This document shows, piece after piece, positions 1 to 5,147 of a DNA stretch of 10,316 bases (within the stretch, counting starts at the first letter, position 1; every line of letters begins with the position of its first letter). Origin of the DNA: Pseudomonadota bacterium. GTDB taxonomy: Bacteria; Pseudomonadota; Gammaproteobacteria; Burkholderiales; Burkholderiaceae. The stretch is taken from the NCBI GenBank assembly GCA_023441105.1, contig JAEZQX010000319.1:1-10316 (forward strand), written 5' to 3'. Under the pieces are notes generated by a model, which was not told where the DNA came from, searched no databases, and saw nothing but the letters and a program-made list of their open reading frames with translations. The position numbers and the translations under genes are program-made.

Positions 1-366
1 CTGCAGCGCGCACGCCCGGTATCGGTCGAGCGCCGCGGCTGGCGCGCAGTCCGCGAAGGTCGCCGGCAGCCAGATGCCGCAGCCGTCGGTGGCGGGCACG
101 GCCTGCCGCAGGCGCGGCGCACCGCCGCGATCGAACAGTCGCTGCAACAGGCTGGGCGGAACGGGTAGCTGCGCTACGCGGATCGGATAGGAGGAGCCGA
201 AGACGGCGGTGACGAGCAGGTCAAGCCGGCGCGCGAAGTCGGCCAGCGCGGGCGGATCGGGTCGCGTGCCATGACGGCGCGCGCGGCCATGCCGTCGCCA
301 CAGTCCTTGCGCATAGATCGTCGCATGGCGGGCGGCGTCGGTGATGACGTCCTCGGCCTCGGCCAT
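1..366 (-). CDS. norD: NorD, nitric oxide reductase activation protein (N-terminal part, runs off left edge)
   Basis: This is the first 122 codons of a leftward gene whose remainder lies outside the window. The translation begins MAEAEDVITDAARHATIYAQ and continues with a WRRHGR segment. I recognise this N-terminus as that of NorD proteins, which are roughly 600 residues long and end in a von Willebrand factor A domain that is not visible here. NorD works with the AAA+ ATPase NorQ to activate nitric oxide reductase, probably by inserting the non-haem iron. The ATG at 366-364 lies 10 nt after the norQ stop. The sequence GAGGT (378-374), overlapping that stop, serves as ribosome binding site at 7-nt spacing, so translation is probably coupled. 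The name rests on the N-terminus plus the norQ neighbour. The main alternative is a CbbO-type VWA partner, which is less likely beside nnrS and nsrR. Confidence 0.82.
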   Translation of the reverse strand, partial: MAEAEDVITDAARHATIYAQGLWRRHGRARRHGTRPDPPALADFARRLDLLVTAVFGSSYPIRVAQLPVPPSLLQRLFDRGGAPRLRQAVPATDGCGIWLPATFADCAPAAALDRYRACALQ

Positions 367-376
367 CAGGCGGACC

Positions 377-1264
377 TCAGGCGAAGGTGGCGGCGACCAG
401 GTCCTGCATGGCGCCGCGCAGCGAGTCGTCGTCCGACAGCGGCGACACCAGCGCGACGCCGCAGGCGAGCTGCGGCGCGATGCCGCCGGCGATCAGCCGT
501 GCCGCCGCGACCAGCAGCCGCGTGCCCGGCGCCTCGGCCAGACCCTTGTCCTGCAGCGCCCGCAGCCGGCGGCCCAGTCCTACCAGTGCCTGCGCGCTGC
601 CGTGGTCGAGGCCGGTCTCGCGCTCGATGATGGCGACCTCGCGATCTGCCGCCGGAAAGTCGAAGTCGAGGGCCACGAAGCGCTGCCGGGTGCTCGGCTT
701 GAGATCCTTCAGCATGCGCTGGTAGCCGGGGTTGTAGGAGACGACCAGCTGGAAGTCCGGCGCGGCTTCGAGCAATTCGCCGGTCTTGTCGAGCGGCAGC
801 AACCGGCGATGGTCGGTCAGCGGATGCAGCACCACCACCGTGTCCTGCCGGGCCTCGACGACTTCGTCGAGGTAGCAGATCGCCCCCTCGCGCACCGCCC
901 GCGTGAGCGGCCCGTCCTGCCAGGCGGTCCCGTCGTGGCGCACCAGGAAGCGGCCCACCAGGTCGCTTGCGGACAGATCGTCGTGGCAGGCGATGGTGAT
1001 CAGCGGCAGACGGAGCCGCCAGGCCATGTACTCGATGAAGCGGGTCTTGCCGCAGCCGGTGGGACCCTTGAGCATGACCGGCAGCCGCTGCGCATGGCAC
1101 TGCTCGAAGATCGCCACTTCGTCGCCCGCCGCGAGGTAGAACGGCTCGGTGGCGGCCGCGGCTGCGTCGGCCAGCAGGGTCGTGGCGGCGCGCTCTTGCG
1201 GCCGCTCCGGGGCGGGCGCCCCGTCATGCGCCCGCAGCCGGTTTGCGTCGGGCGGTGCGTTCAT
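377..1264 (-). CDS. norQ: NorQ, MoxR-type AAA+ ATPase for nitric oxide reductase activation
   Basis: A 295-residue cytoplasmic AAA+ ATPase of the MoxR group (NorQ/NirQ/CbbQ). Visible motifs are Walker A GPTGCGKT (residues 67-74), Walker B with YLDE (131-134), a sensor-1-like SYNP (176-179) and an arginine-finger-like STRQRF (191-196). NorQ/CbbQ proteins are usually about 260-270 residues. The excess here is an Ala/Pro-rich, probably disordered N-terminus (about residues 1-38), so a later start is possible. The chosen ATG has AGGAAGGA (1282-1275) 10 nt upstream. The gene lies 24 nt after nnrS and 10 nt before norD, in one presumed operon. CbbQ (RuBisCO activation) has almost the same sequence motifs. 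I prefer NorQ because the flanking genes are nnrS, norD and nsrR, and no RuBisCO gene is present. Confidence 0.9.
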   Translation of the reverse strand: MNAPPDANRLRAHDGAPAPERPQERAATTLLADAAAAATEPFYLAAGDEVAIFEQCHAQRLPVMLKGPTGCGKTRFIEYMAWRLRLPLITIACHDDLSASDLVGRFLVRHDGTAWQDGPLTRAVREGAICYLDEVVEARQDTVVVLHPLTDHRRLLPLDKTGELLEAAPDFQLVVSYNPGYQRMLKDLKPSTRQRFVALDFDFPAADREVAIIERETGLDHGSAQALVGLGRRLRALQDKGLAEAPGTRLLVAAARLIAGGIAPQLACGVALVSPLSDDDSLRGAMQDLVAATFA

Positions 1265-1288
1265 CAGGCTTCGATCCTTCCTGCGTCC

Positions 1289-2473
1289 CTAGCCGGGCCG
1301 GCCGTCGACCCGGGGCCCGGTCAGCACCGGCCAGTAGGCGATGGCATAGAGACCGAAGGCGAGACTCCACAGCAGGCCGGAAACCTGCACGGTGGCCAGG
1401 AATACGCCAGGCAACAGGATGCCCCCGCCGACCCGGATCAGCGCCGCTGCCTGCATCAGCAGGAACATCGCGGTCTCTGTCGAGCCTGCCTTCAGGGGCC
1501 GCCCGGTGTGGCCGCGAGCGGTGCGGGTCATCATGCCGATCGTCATGCCGCCGATCGCGCCGATGGTCAGGGCATGGGTCGCGAGCGACGGTGCGAGCCA
1601 GCCGGCGGCCGCCATCATGCGCAGTAAAAGATGGATCACGATCCAGCCGTAGGCAGCATGGAGGATCCAGACCAGCGGCGCGTGCAAGGTTCGCCACGGC
1701 CGCCAGAGCCCGAGGCGCGCGGCATGCACGACCGCTGCGAGCCCGGCCAGCGCCGCTACAATGGCTCCCTCGGCCTGCAGCAGGTCGGCAATCAGCAAGG
1801 CCGCCACCACCAGCGGCGCGGCCCGCTCCACCAGGGGGTCGCGAATCGCACCGGCGGCGGCGATGGCATTGTTGGTGAACATCGGCACCACCCGGCCGGC
1901 GATGATCACCATCACCAGCAGCACCACGTCGAGGCCGGCCCGCAGGCCGAGCCCGGCCGGCAGGTCGAGAACGCCGGCGGCCGACAGGTGCAGGAGCGCT
2001 GCCAGGGCGCCGAGCAATGCGAGCAGGCCGATGAACAGCATGTTCCTGCGATTGCTCGTGCGCACCAGCGGGATGGCGATGGCGGCGGCCACCCCGAGCG
2101 GGAACAGCAGGTTGGCGATGGTGGCGGCCGACGACCACGGGGTCAGCACCAGGACGCGCCCGGCCAGCCAGAGGATCGCCAGGCATGCCAACGGCGCGCC
2201 GCGCAGCGGCGGCTGCCGGGTCCAAGTGGCGACGGCGGTCAGCAGGAATCCGGCGATGACCGCGGTGGTGAAGCCGAACAGCATCTCGTGGCCGTGCCAC
2301 AAGGGCTCCGAGAGGTACGCGGCCGGCAGGAGAGCCGAGAGCTGGGCGACCCACAACAGCAGGCTGACGCAGGCGAAGATGCTCGCCAGCAGGTAGAAGG
2401 GTCGGAAGCCGTACTGCCAGATAACCGGCCCCGATGACGGTGTGACCGGGGTGGCGCCCTGGCGCGGCCTCAA
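1289..2473 (-). CDS. nnrS: NnrS family haem/copper membrane protein, NO stress protection
   Basis: About 394 residues, almost entirely hydrophobic, consistent with the roughly 12 transmembrane helices of NnrS. Family signatures are WHGHEMLFG (59-67), GRVVPMFTNN (193-202), a His-containing HAAYGW (272-277) and MTRTARGHTGRPL (315-327). The conserved histidines are the likely haem/copper ligands. NnrS proteins are under NO-responsive control in many bacteria and protect against NO-dependent damage to iron metabolism; their chemistry is unsettled. The start is uncertain. The TTG at 2473 has only a weak GAG upstream. An in-frame CTG at 2488-2486 has GGAGGG at 2501-2496 with ideal 7-nt spacing and would add MIEIP. 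There is no in-frame ATG before residue 64, inside the conserved core. It is the first gene of the leftward operon and lies next to the 2517-2541 operator. Confidence 0.92.
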   Translation of the reverse strand: MRPRQGATPVTPSSGPVIWQYGFRPFYLLASIFACVSLLLWVAQLSALLPAAYLSEPLWHGHEMLFGFTTAVIAGFLLTAVATWTRQPPLRGAPLACLAILWLAGRVLVLTPWSSAATIANLLFPLGVAAAIAIPLVRTSNRRNMLFIGLLALLGALAALLHLSAAGVLDLPAGLGLRAGLDVVLLVMVIIAGRVVPMFTNNAIAAAGAIRDPLVERAAPLVVAALLIADLLQAEGAIVAALAGLAAVVHAARLGLWRPWRTLHAPLVWILHAAYGWIVIHLLLRMMAAAGWLAPSLATHALTIGAIGGMTIGMMTRTARGHTGRPLKAGSTETAMFLLMQAAALIRVGGGILLPGVFLATVQVSGLLWSLAFGLYAIAYWPVLTGPRVDGRPG

Positions 2474-2495
2474 TGGGATCTCGATCAGTCGCGTA

Positions 2496-2501
2496 CCCTC
2501 C
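2496..2501 (-). promoter_or_regulatory. Ribosome binding site candidate for nnrS (GGAGGG)
   Basis: On the minus strand, GGAGGG is followed by TACGCGA and then an in-frame CTG (2488-2486). It is the only strong Shine-Dalgarno sequence near the nnrS start. It lies 22 nt from the TTG at 2473, too far to serve that codon well. It therefore argues for initiation at the upstream CTG, or at a codon misread in the assembly. Confidence 0.45.
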
Positions 2502-2516
2502 AGCCGGCCGGACTGT

Positions 2517-2541
2517 TAACATGCACCTGCGCTGCATGTTA
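2517..2541. promoter_or_regulatory. Probable NsrR operator: perfect 9-bp inverted repeat with 7-bp spacer
   Basis: TAACATGCA (2517-2525) is separated by 7 bp from its exact reverse complement TGCATGTTA (2533-2541). The NsrR consensus known from enterobacteria is an inverted pair of AAGATGYATTT-type half-sites. Its ATGCA...TGCAT cores are also 7 bp apart, so spacing and core match here while the outer bases differ. The site lies between divergent nnrS and nsrR, 70 bp before the nsrR ATG. It overlaps the best nnrS promoter candidate, as expected for a repressor site. That NsrR binds here is inference. Confidence 0.72.
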
Positions 2542-2563
2542 TTGAAATACCCGCAGAATGCAA
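2536..2563 (-). promoter_or_regulatory. Candidate sigma-70 promoter of nnrS-norQ-norD
   Basis: On the minus strand, TTGCAT (2563-2558) and TAACAT (2541-2536) are separated by 16 bp, and each matches the sigma-70 consensus at four of six bases. The -10 hexamer lies inside the right arm of the inverted repeat, so bound repressor would block it. On the opposite strand, TTAACA (2516-2521), a 5/6 match to a -35 box, starts in the left arm. It could serve nsrR, but no convincing -10 follows at the right distance. Confidence 0.4.
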
Positions 2564-2610
2564 GCGCGGCTCCACCTTCCCATCCTTCCCGCTGCGAACC
2601 TTCCGCTGCC

Positions 2611-3129
2611 ATGCGCCTGACCGTCTACACCGACTACTCGCTTCGCCTGCTGATCTACGCTGCGCTCAAGCCCGACGGCCTGGTCAACATCAGCGACGTC
2701 GCCGGCGCCTACGGCATCTCCCGCAGCCACCTGACCAAGGTGGTCCACCAGCTGGGCATTGCCGGCTTTCTCGAGACCGTCCGCGGCAAGGGTGGCGGGC
2801 TGAGGCTCGCGCGTCCTCCCGCTGCGATCCGCGTCGGCGATGTCGTGCGTTGCACCGAGCCCGACATGGCGCTGACGCCGTGCTTCCAGACGATCGATGC
2901 GCACTGTCCGATCGTGCCAGGCTGCGTGCTTCGTTCGGCGCTGCAGGAGGCCAGCGACGCCTTCCTGGGCGTGCTGGATCGCTACACCCTGGCGGACCTG
3001 GCGGTTGGCGGCCCGCGCCTGCGCAGCCTGCTGGGCATGATCGAGATCCTTCCCCTGCCCCAGGTGGCGTTGGATACGGGCGTCATTCCAAGGCGGTCGG
3101 GGTCGCGAAAGCGCAGGCTGGTGAGCTGA
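2611..3129 (+). CDS. nsrR: NsrR, Rrf2-family [Fe-S] nitric-oxide-sensing repressor
   Basis: A 172-residue regulator. The N-terminus (MRLTVYTDYSLRLLIYAA) and the winged helix (VAGAYGISRSHLTKVVHQLG, then VRGKGGGLRLARP) are typical of Rrf2 proteins, and NsrR is the closest member. Three cysteines, C91-X7-C99-X5-C105, match the NsrR cluster-binding loop. Asp8 corresponds to the aspartate ligand known in structurally studied NsrR. NO nitrosylates the cluster and releases DNA. NsrR is usually about 140-150 residues; here roughly 30 more follow, ending in a basic stretch. The ATG at 2611 fits the family start exactly. An upstream in-frame ATG at 2473 would translate through the operator and is rejected. 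No clear Shine-Dalgarno precedes 2611. The gene is divergent from nnrS-norQ-norD, its likely target. IscR is excluded by its different cysteine spacing. Confidence 0.9.
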   Translation: MRLTVYTDYSLRLLIYAALKPDGLVNISDVAGAYGISRSHLTKVVHQLGIAGFLETVRGKGGGLRLARPPAAIRVGDVVRCTEPDMALTPCFQTIDAHCPIVPGCVLRSALQEASDAFLGVLDRYTLADLAVGGPRLRSLLGMIEILPLPQVALDTGVIPRRSGSRKRRLVS

Positions 3130-3135
3130 CGTCTG

Positions 3136-3180
3136 CGCGGGGTCACCGATTCCCGCGGCGTGTCAGGGGCGGCTGCCGCC
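3136..3180 (+). terminator. GC-rich hairpins after nsrR (weak terminator candidate)
   Basis: CGCGGG (3136-3141) can pair with CCCGCG (3152-3157) across a 10-nt loop, starting 6 nt after the nsrR stop. GGCGGC-T-GCCGCC (3168-3180) forms a second compact hairpin. Neither is followed by a T run, so neither is a classic intrinsic terminator. They may simply reflect high GC content. Confidence 0.22.
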
Positions 3181-3223
3181 GGCCGGGCACGGCTCCGGCG
3201 TATAGTGGATCCGCCATGTCCAA

Positions 3224-3230
3224 GAGGGAG
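3224..3230 (+). promoter_or_regulatory. Ribosome binding site of the small lipoprotein gene (GAGGGAG)
   Basis: GAGGGAG lies 6 nt before the ATG at 3237. It supports that start over the in-frame ATG at 3216, which would have to overlap this site and would place seven extra residues before the signal peptide. A TATAGT at 3201-3206 could be the -10 of its promoter, but no good -35 is visible. Confidence 0.6.
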
Positions 3231-3236
3231 TCGACC

Positions 3237-3443
3237 ATGACCCGTGCAATGGCGCTCGCGCTGGTCCTGCTGCTGGCCGCTTGCGCATCCTCGTCGCGGA
3301 TGACGTCGTCCAGTGGCGCGCCCGCTTCGCCAGGCGATGCCAACCCCGAAGTGCATCGCGGCCTGCTGACCAACCAGAAGTCGTCGCCCGATTCCGGGCA
3401 AGCGTCCGGCCCCGACGGCCGAGGCGGCGGCGGCATGCGGTGA
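3237..3443 (+). CDS. Small lipoprotein of unknown function (68 aa)
   Basis: The sequence shows a short lipoprotein precursor. Residues 1-15 form a signal peptide with Arg3 and a Leu/Ala core, and the lipobox LAAC ends in Cys16, the residue expected to be lipidated. The mature part of about 53 residues is polar and low in complexity: Ser-rich at first, then NPEVHRGLLTNQKSS, then a Gly-rich tail (DGRGGGGMR). No domain is recognisable and the gene cannot be named. The strong ribosome binding site and the clean lipobox argue that it is real despite its size. It lies 107 nt after nsrR and 171 nt before the next gene, on the same strand as both. Whether it belongs to the NO response is unknown; no second copy of the operator was seen near it. 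Confidence 0.68.
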   Translation: MTRAMALALVLLLAACASSSRMTSSSGAPASPGDANPEVHRGLLTNQKSSPDSGQASGPDGRGGGGMR

Positions 3444-3486
3444 CGCCCTCGCCTGCCCGTCGCGTGGCGCACGACGCAGGCCGCTG

Positions 3487-3492
3487 TAAACT
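3487..3492 (+). promoter_or_regulatory. Possible -10 element upstream of the SDR-like gene
   Basis: TAAACT matches TATAAT at four of six bases and stands out in a very GC-rich 171-bp gap (3444-3614). The -35 region is poor (TGGCGC at 3465-3470, 16 bp upstream). If used, it would give the SDR-carbonic anhydrase pair its own promoter and a leader of about 115 nt. Confidence 0.25.
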
Positions 3493-3538
3493 CGCCCATT
3501 CCAGGAGCCCCGGCATGCCGCCGGCAGCCTGTGGCCGC

Positions 3539-3576
3539 GCCTGCCTCGGGCAGCGCCGCCCGGTCCGCAGGCAGGC
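3539..3576 (+). repeat. Two-tier hairpin in the leader of the SDR-like gene
   Basis: GCCTGCC (3539-3545) pairs perfectly with GGCAGGC (3570-3576). Inside it, CGGGC (3547-3551) pairs with GCCCG (3558-3562) around a 6-nt loop. The structure ends 38 nt before the ATG at 3615 and has no T run. It could be an mRNA leader structure, a remnant terminator for the lipoprotein gene, or a by-product of base composition. Confidence 0.3.
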
Positions 3577-3614
3577 TCGGCAGTCCCCATCCAACATTTC
3601 CGGCGGAAACACGA

Positions 3615-4316
3615 ATGACGACGAAGGTAGCGATGATCACGGCGGCAGGCAGCGGCATGGGCGCGGCCATCGCCCGCAAGCTGGCGCAGGATGGATTCGA
3701 GATCGCGGTTCTGTCGTCATCGGGCAAGGGCGAGGCGCTGGCCAAGGAGCTTGGCGGCGTCGGGGTCACCGGCTCCAATCAGTCTGCTACCGATCTGCAG
3801 CGTCTGGTGGACCTGGCGATGGACCGTTGGGGCCGCATCGACGCGCTGGTCAACAGCGCCGGCCATGGTCCGCGCGCCCCGGTGCTCGAGTTGAGCGATG
3901 ACGATTGGCACAAGGGGCTGGAAGTCTACTTCCTCGGCGCGGTGCGTCCGACGCGACTGGTGGTGCCGATCATGCAGCGCCAGAAGGGCGGAGCCATCGT
4001 CAACATCTCGACCTTCGCCGCCTTCGAGCCGGATCCGGTGTTTCCGACCTCCGGCGTCTTCCGGGCCGGGCTGGCATCGTTCGTCAAGCTGGTCGCCGAC
4101 CGCTATGCCGCCGACAACATCCGCATCAACAACGTGCTGCCCGGCTTCATCGACAGCCTGCCGGAGAAGTCCGAGTTCCGCGCCCGCATTCCGATGCAGC
4201 GCTACGGCAAGTCGTCGGAAGTGGCGGAGCTGGTGGCCTTGCTCGCCTCCGACCGCGCGGCCTACCTGACCGGCCAGAACCTCCGCATCGATGGCGGCAT
4301 CACCCGTTCCGTCTGA
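3615..4316 (+). CDS. SDR-fold protein with all four catalytic positions substituted
   Basis: The 233-residue Rossmann-fold protein belongs to the short-chain dehydrogenase/reductase superfamily. It has a glycine-rich cofactor motif TAAGSGMG (9-16), NSAG (80-83), the strand before the active site IVNIST (128-133), and the usual C-terminal YLTGQNLRIDGG (217-228). Aligning it by eye and without gaps to classical FabG-like SDRs, the Asn-Ser-Tyr-Lys tetrad becomes Tyr105, Thr133, Ser146 and Arg150. It therefore probably does not work by standard SDR chemistry and may act as a binding or regulatory protein, or use another mechanism. Automatic annotation would likely call it a 3-oxoacyl-ACP reductase, which I would not accept. 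The ATG at 3615 gives the family-typical start; an in-frame GTG at 3531 would add 28 unconserved residues. It ends 15 nt before the carbonic anhydrase gene and is probably co-transcribed with it. Confidence 0.85.
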   Translation: MTTKVAMITAAGSGMGAAIARKLAQDGFEIAVLSSSGKGEALAKELGGVGVTGSNQSATDLQRLVDLAMDRWGRIDALVNSAGHGPRAPVLELSDDDWHKGLEVYFLGAVRPTRLVVPIMQRQKGGAIVNISTFAAFEPDPVFPTSGVFRAGLASFVKLVADRYAADNIRINNVLPGFIDSLPEKSEFRARIPMQRYGKSSEVAELVALLASDRAAYLTGQNLRIDGGITRSV

Positions 4317-4331
4317 CTTCGTTGAACCGAC

Positions 4332-4970
4332 ATGACCCAGATGATTCCCGCACTTGAAGCATTGGAGCGGCTGCGCGAGGGCAATCGCCGGTTCGTGTCC
4401 GAGAACCGCAACGGCGAGGCACGCGCCAACGAAAGCCGCCGCCGCGAGCTGGCGGTGCGCCAGGCACCGTTCGCCATCGTGCTCGGCTGCTCGGACTCGC
4501 GGGTGCCGGCGGAGATCATCTTCGACCAGGGCCTCGGCGACCTGTTCGTGATCCGGGTCGCCGGCAACATCGTGGCCCCCTCGCAAGTGGATAGCGTAGA
4601 GTTCGCGGCCGCGCGCTTCGGAACCCGCCTGGTGGTGGTGCTGGGTCATTCCAACTGCGGCGCCATCCTTGCCACCCTCGAGGAGCTCGAGCGGCCGGCG
4701 CAGGCGCAGTCGCGCAACCTGCGCTCCATCGTCGATCGGGTGCGGCCGTCGGTGGAGACGCTGATGGCCACCGAGCTGCGGCACCAGCCGCAGGCGCTGG
4801 TGCATCATGCGGTGCGCGCCAACATTCGCTTCTCGGCCAGCCACCTGCGCCACGGCTCGGAGATGCTCGAGCAGCTGATCGAGCATGAAGGGCTGATGGT
4901 GGTCGGCGCGGAGTATTCGCTCGAAACCGGACTGGTCGACTTCTTCGAAGGCGTGCCCGCGGAAGCTTGA
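4332..4970 (+). CDS. Beta-class carbonic anhydrase
   Basis: A 212-residue zinc enzyme that interconverts CO2 and bicarbonate in the cytoplasm (no signal peptide). The hallmark motifs are complete: GCSDSRVP with zinc ligand Cys53 and the Asp55/Arg57 dyad, and GHSNCGA with ligands His106 and Cys109. The flanking segments FDQGLGDLFVIRVAGN (64-79) and SVEFAAARFG (88-97) are typical of the family. Length is normal. The ATG at 4332 lies 15 nt after the upstream SDR-like stop with no clear Shine-Dalgarno, suggesting translational coupling; a second ATG at 4341 is possible. Such enzymes often supply bicarbonate to carboxylases. No carboxylase is nearby, so its role in this neighbourhood is not evident. 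Subfamily naming (can/cynT) is not justified. Confidence 0.95.
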   Translation: MTQMIPALEALERLREGNRRFVSENRNGEARANESRRRELAVRQAPFAIVLGCSDSRVPAEIIFDQGLGDLFVIRVAGNIVAPSQVDSVEFAAARFGTRLVVVLGHSNCGAILATLEELERPAQAQSRNLRSIVDRVRPSVETLMATELRHQPQALVHHAVRANIRFSASHLRHGSEMLEQLIEHEGLMVVGAEYSLETGLVDFFEGVPAEA

Positions 4971-5040
4971 GCACGCTCCGCGAGCACCGGCCGCGTCGAG
5001 CGCGCGCCGGCAGCCCCTTCATCCCGGCTCGCCGCCGCCG

Positions 5041-5060
5041 ACCCTGCACGAAAGCAGGGT
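5041..5060 (+). terminator. Hairpin after the carbonic anhydrase gene (weak terminator)
   Basis: ACCCTGC (5041-5047), loop ACGAAA, GCAGGGT (5054-5060): a perfect 7-bp stem with a 6-nt loop, 71 nt after the stop codon. Only two T residues follow, so termination would be inefficient or Rho-assisted. It is the only clear structure in the 177-bp gap 4971-5147, where I see no convincing promoter for the next operon. Confidence 0.4.
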
Positions 5061-5147
5061 TGGCGCCTCGAACTTCATAGCCGGTCGGCCGTCCCATCCG
5101 ACTGAATCGCCCGGCCCCCCGCCTCGAACAACCACCTGAGAGACACC

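Noticed and set aside
341..1627. 428-codon plus-strand open frame opposite norQ and nnrS
   Set aside because: Antisense shadow; norQ shows complete Walker motifs on the other strand.
2473..2610. N-terminal extension of nsrR from an ATG at 2473
   Set aside because: It would translate the operator and promoter region and place 46 unconserved residues before the canonical NsrR N-terminus.
1224..2612. 462-codon open frame on the minus strand overlapping nnrS
   Set aside because: It is a shifted frame of nnrS with Arg/Pro/Gly/Ala-rich composition. The nnrS frame has the family motifs and membrane helices.
3531..3614. N-terminal extension of the SDR-like protein from a GTG at 3531
   Set aside because: The 28 added residues are low-complexity, are not a signal peptide, and run through the leader hairpin. 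The SDR fold begins just after the ATG at 3615.
3717..4886. 389-codon minus-strand open frame opposite the SDR and carbonic anhydrase genes
   Set aside because: Antisense shadow without motifs; both plus-strand genes have strong family signatures.
5065..5130. Direct repeat CGCCTCGAAC near 5065 and 5121
   Set aside because: A single 10-bp pair in GC-rich DNA with no symmetry or promoter beside it; chance is adequate.
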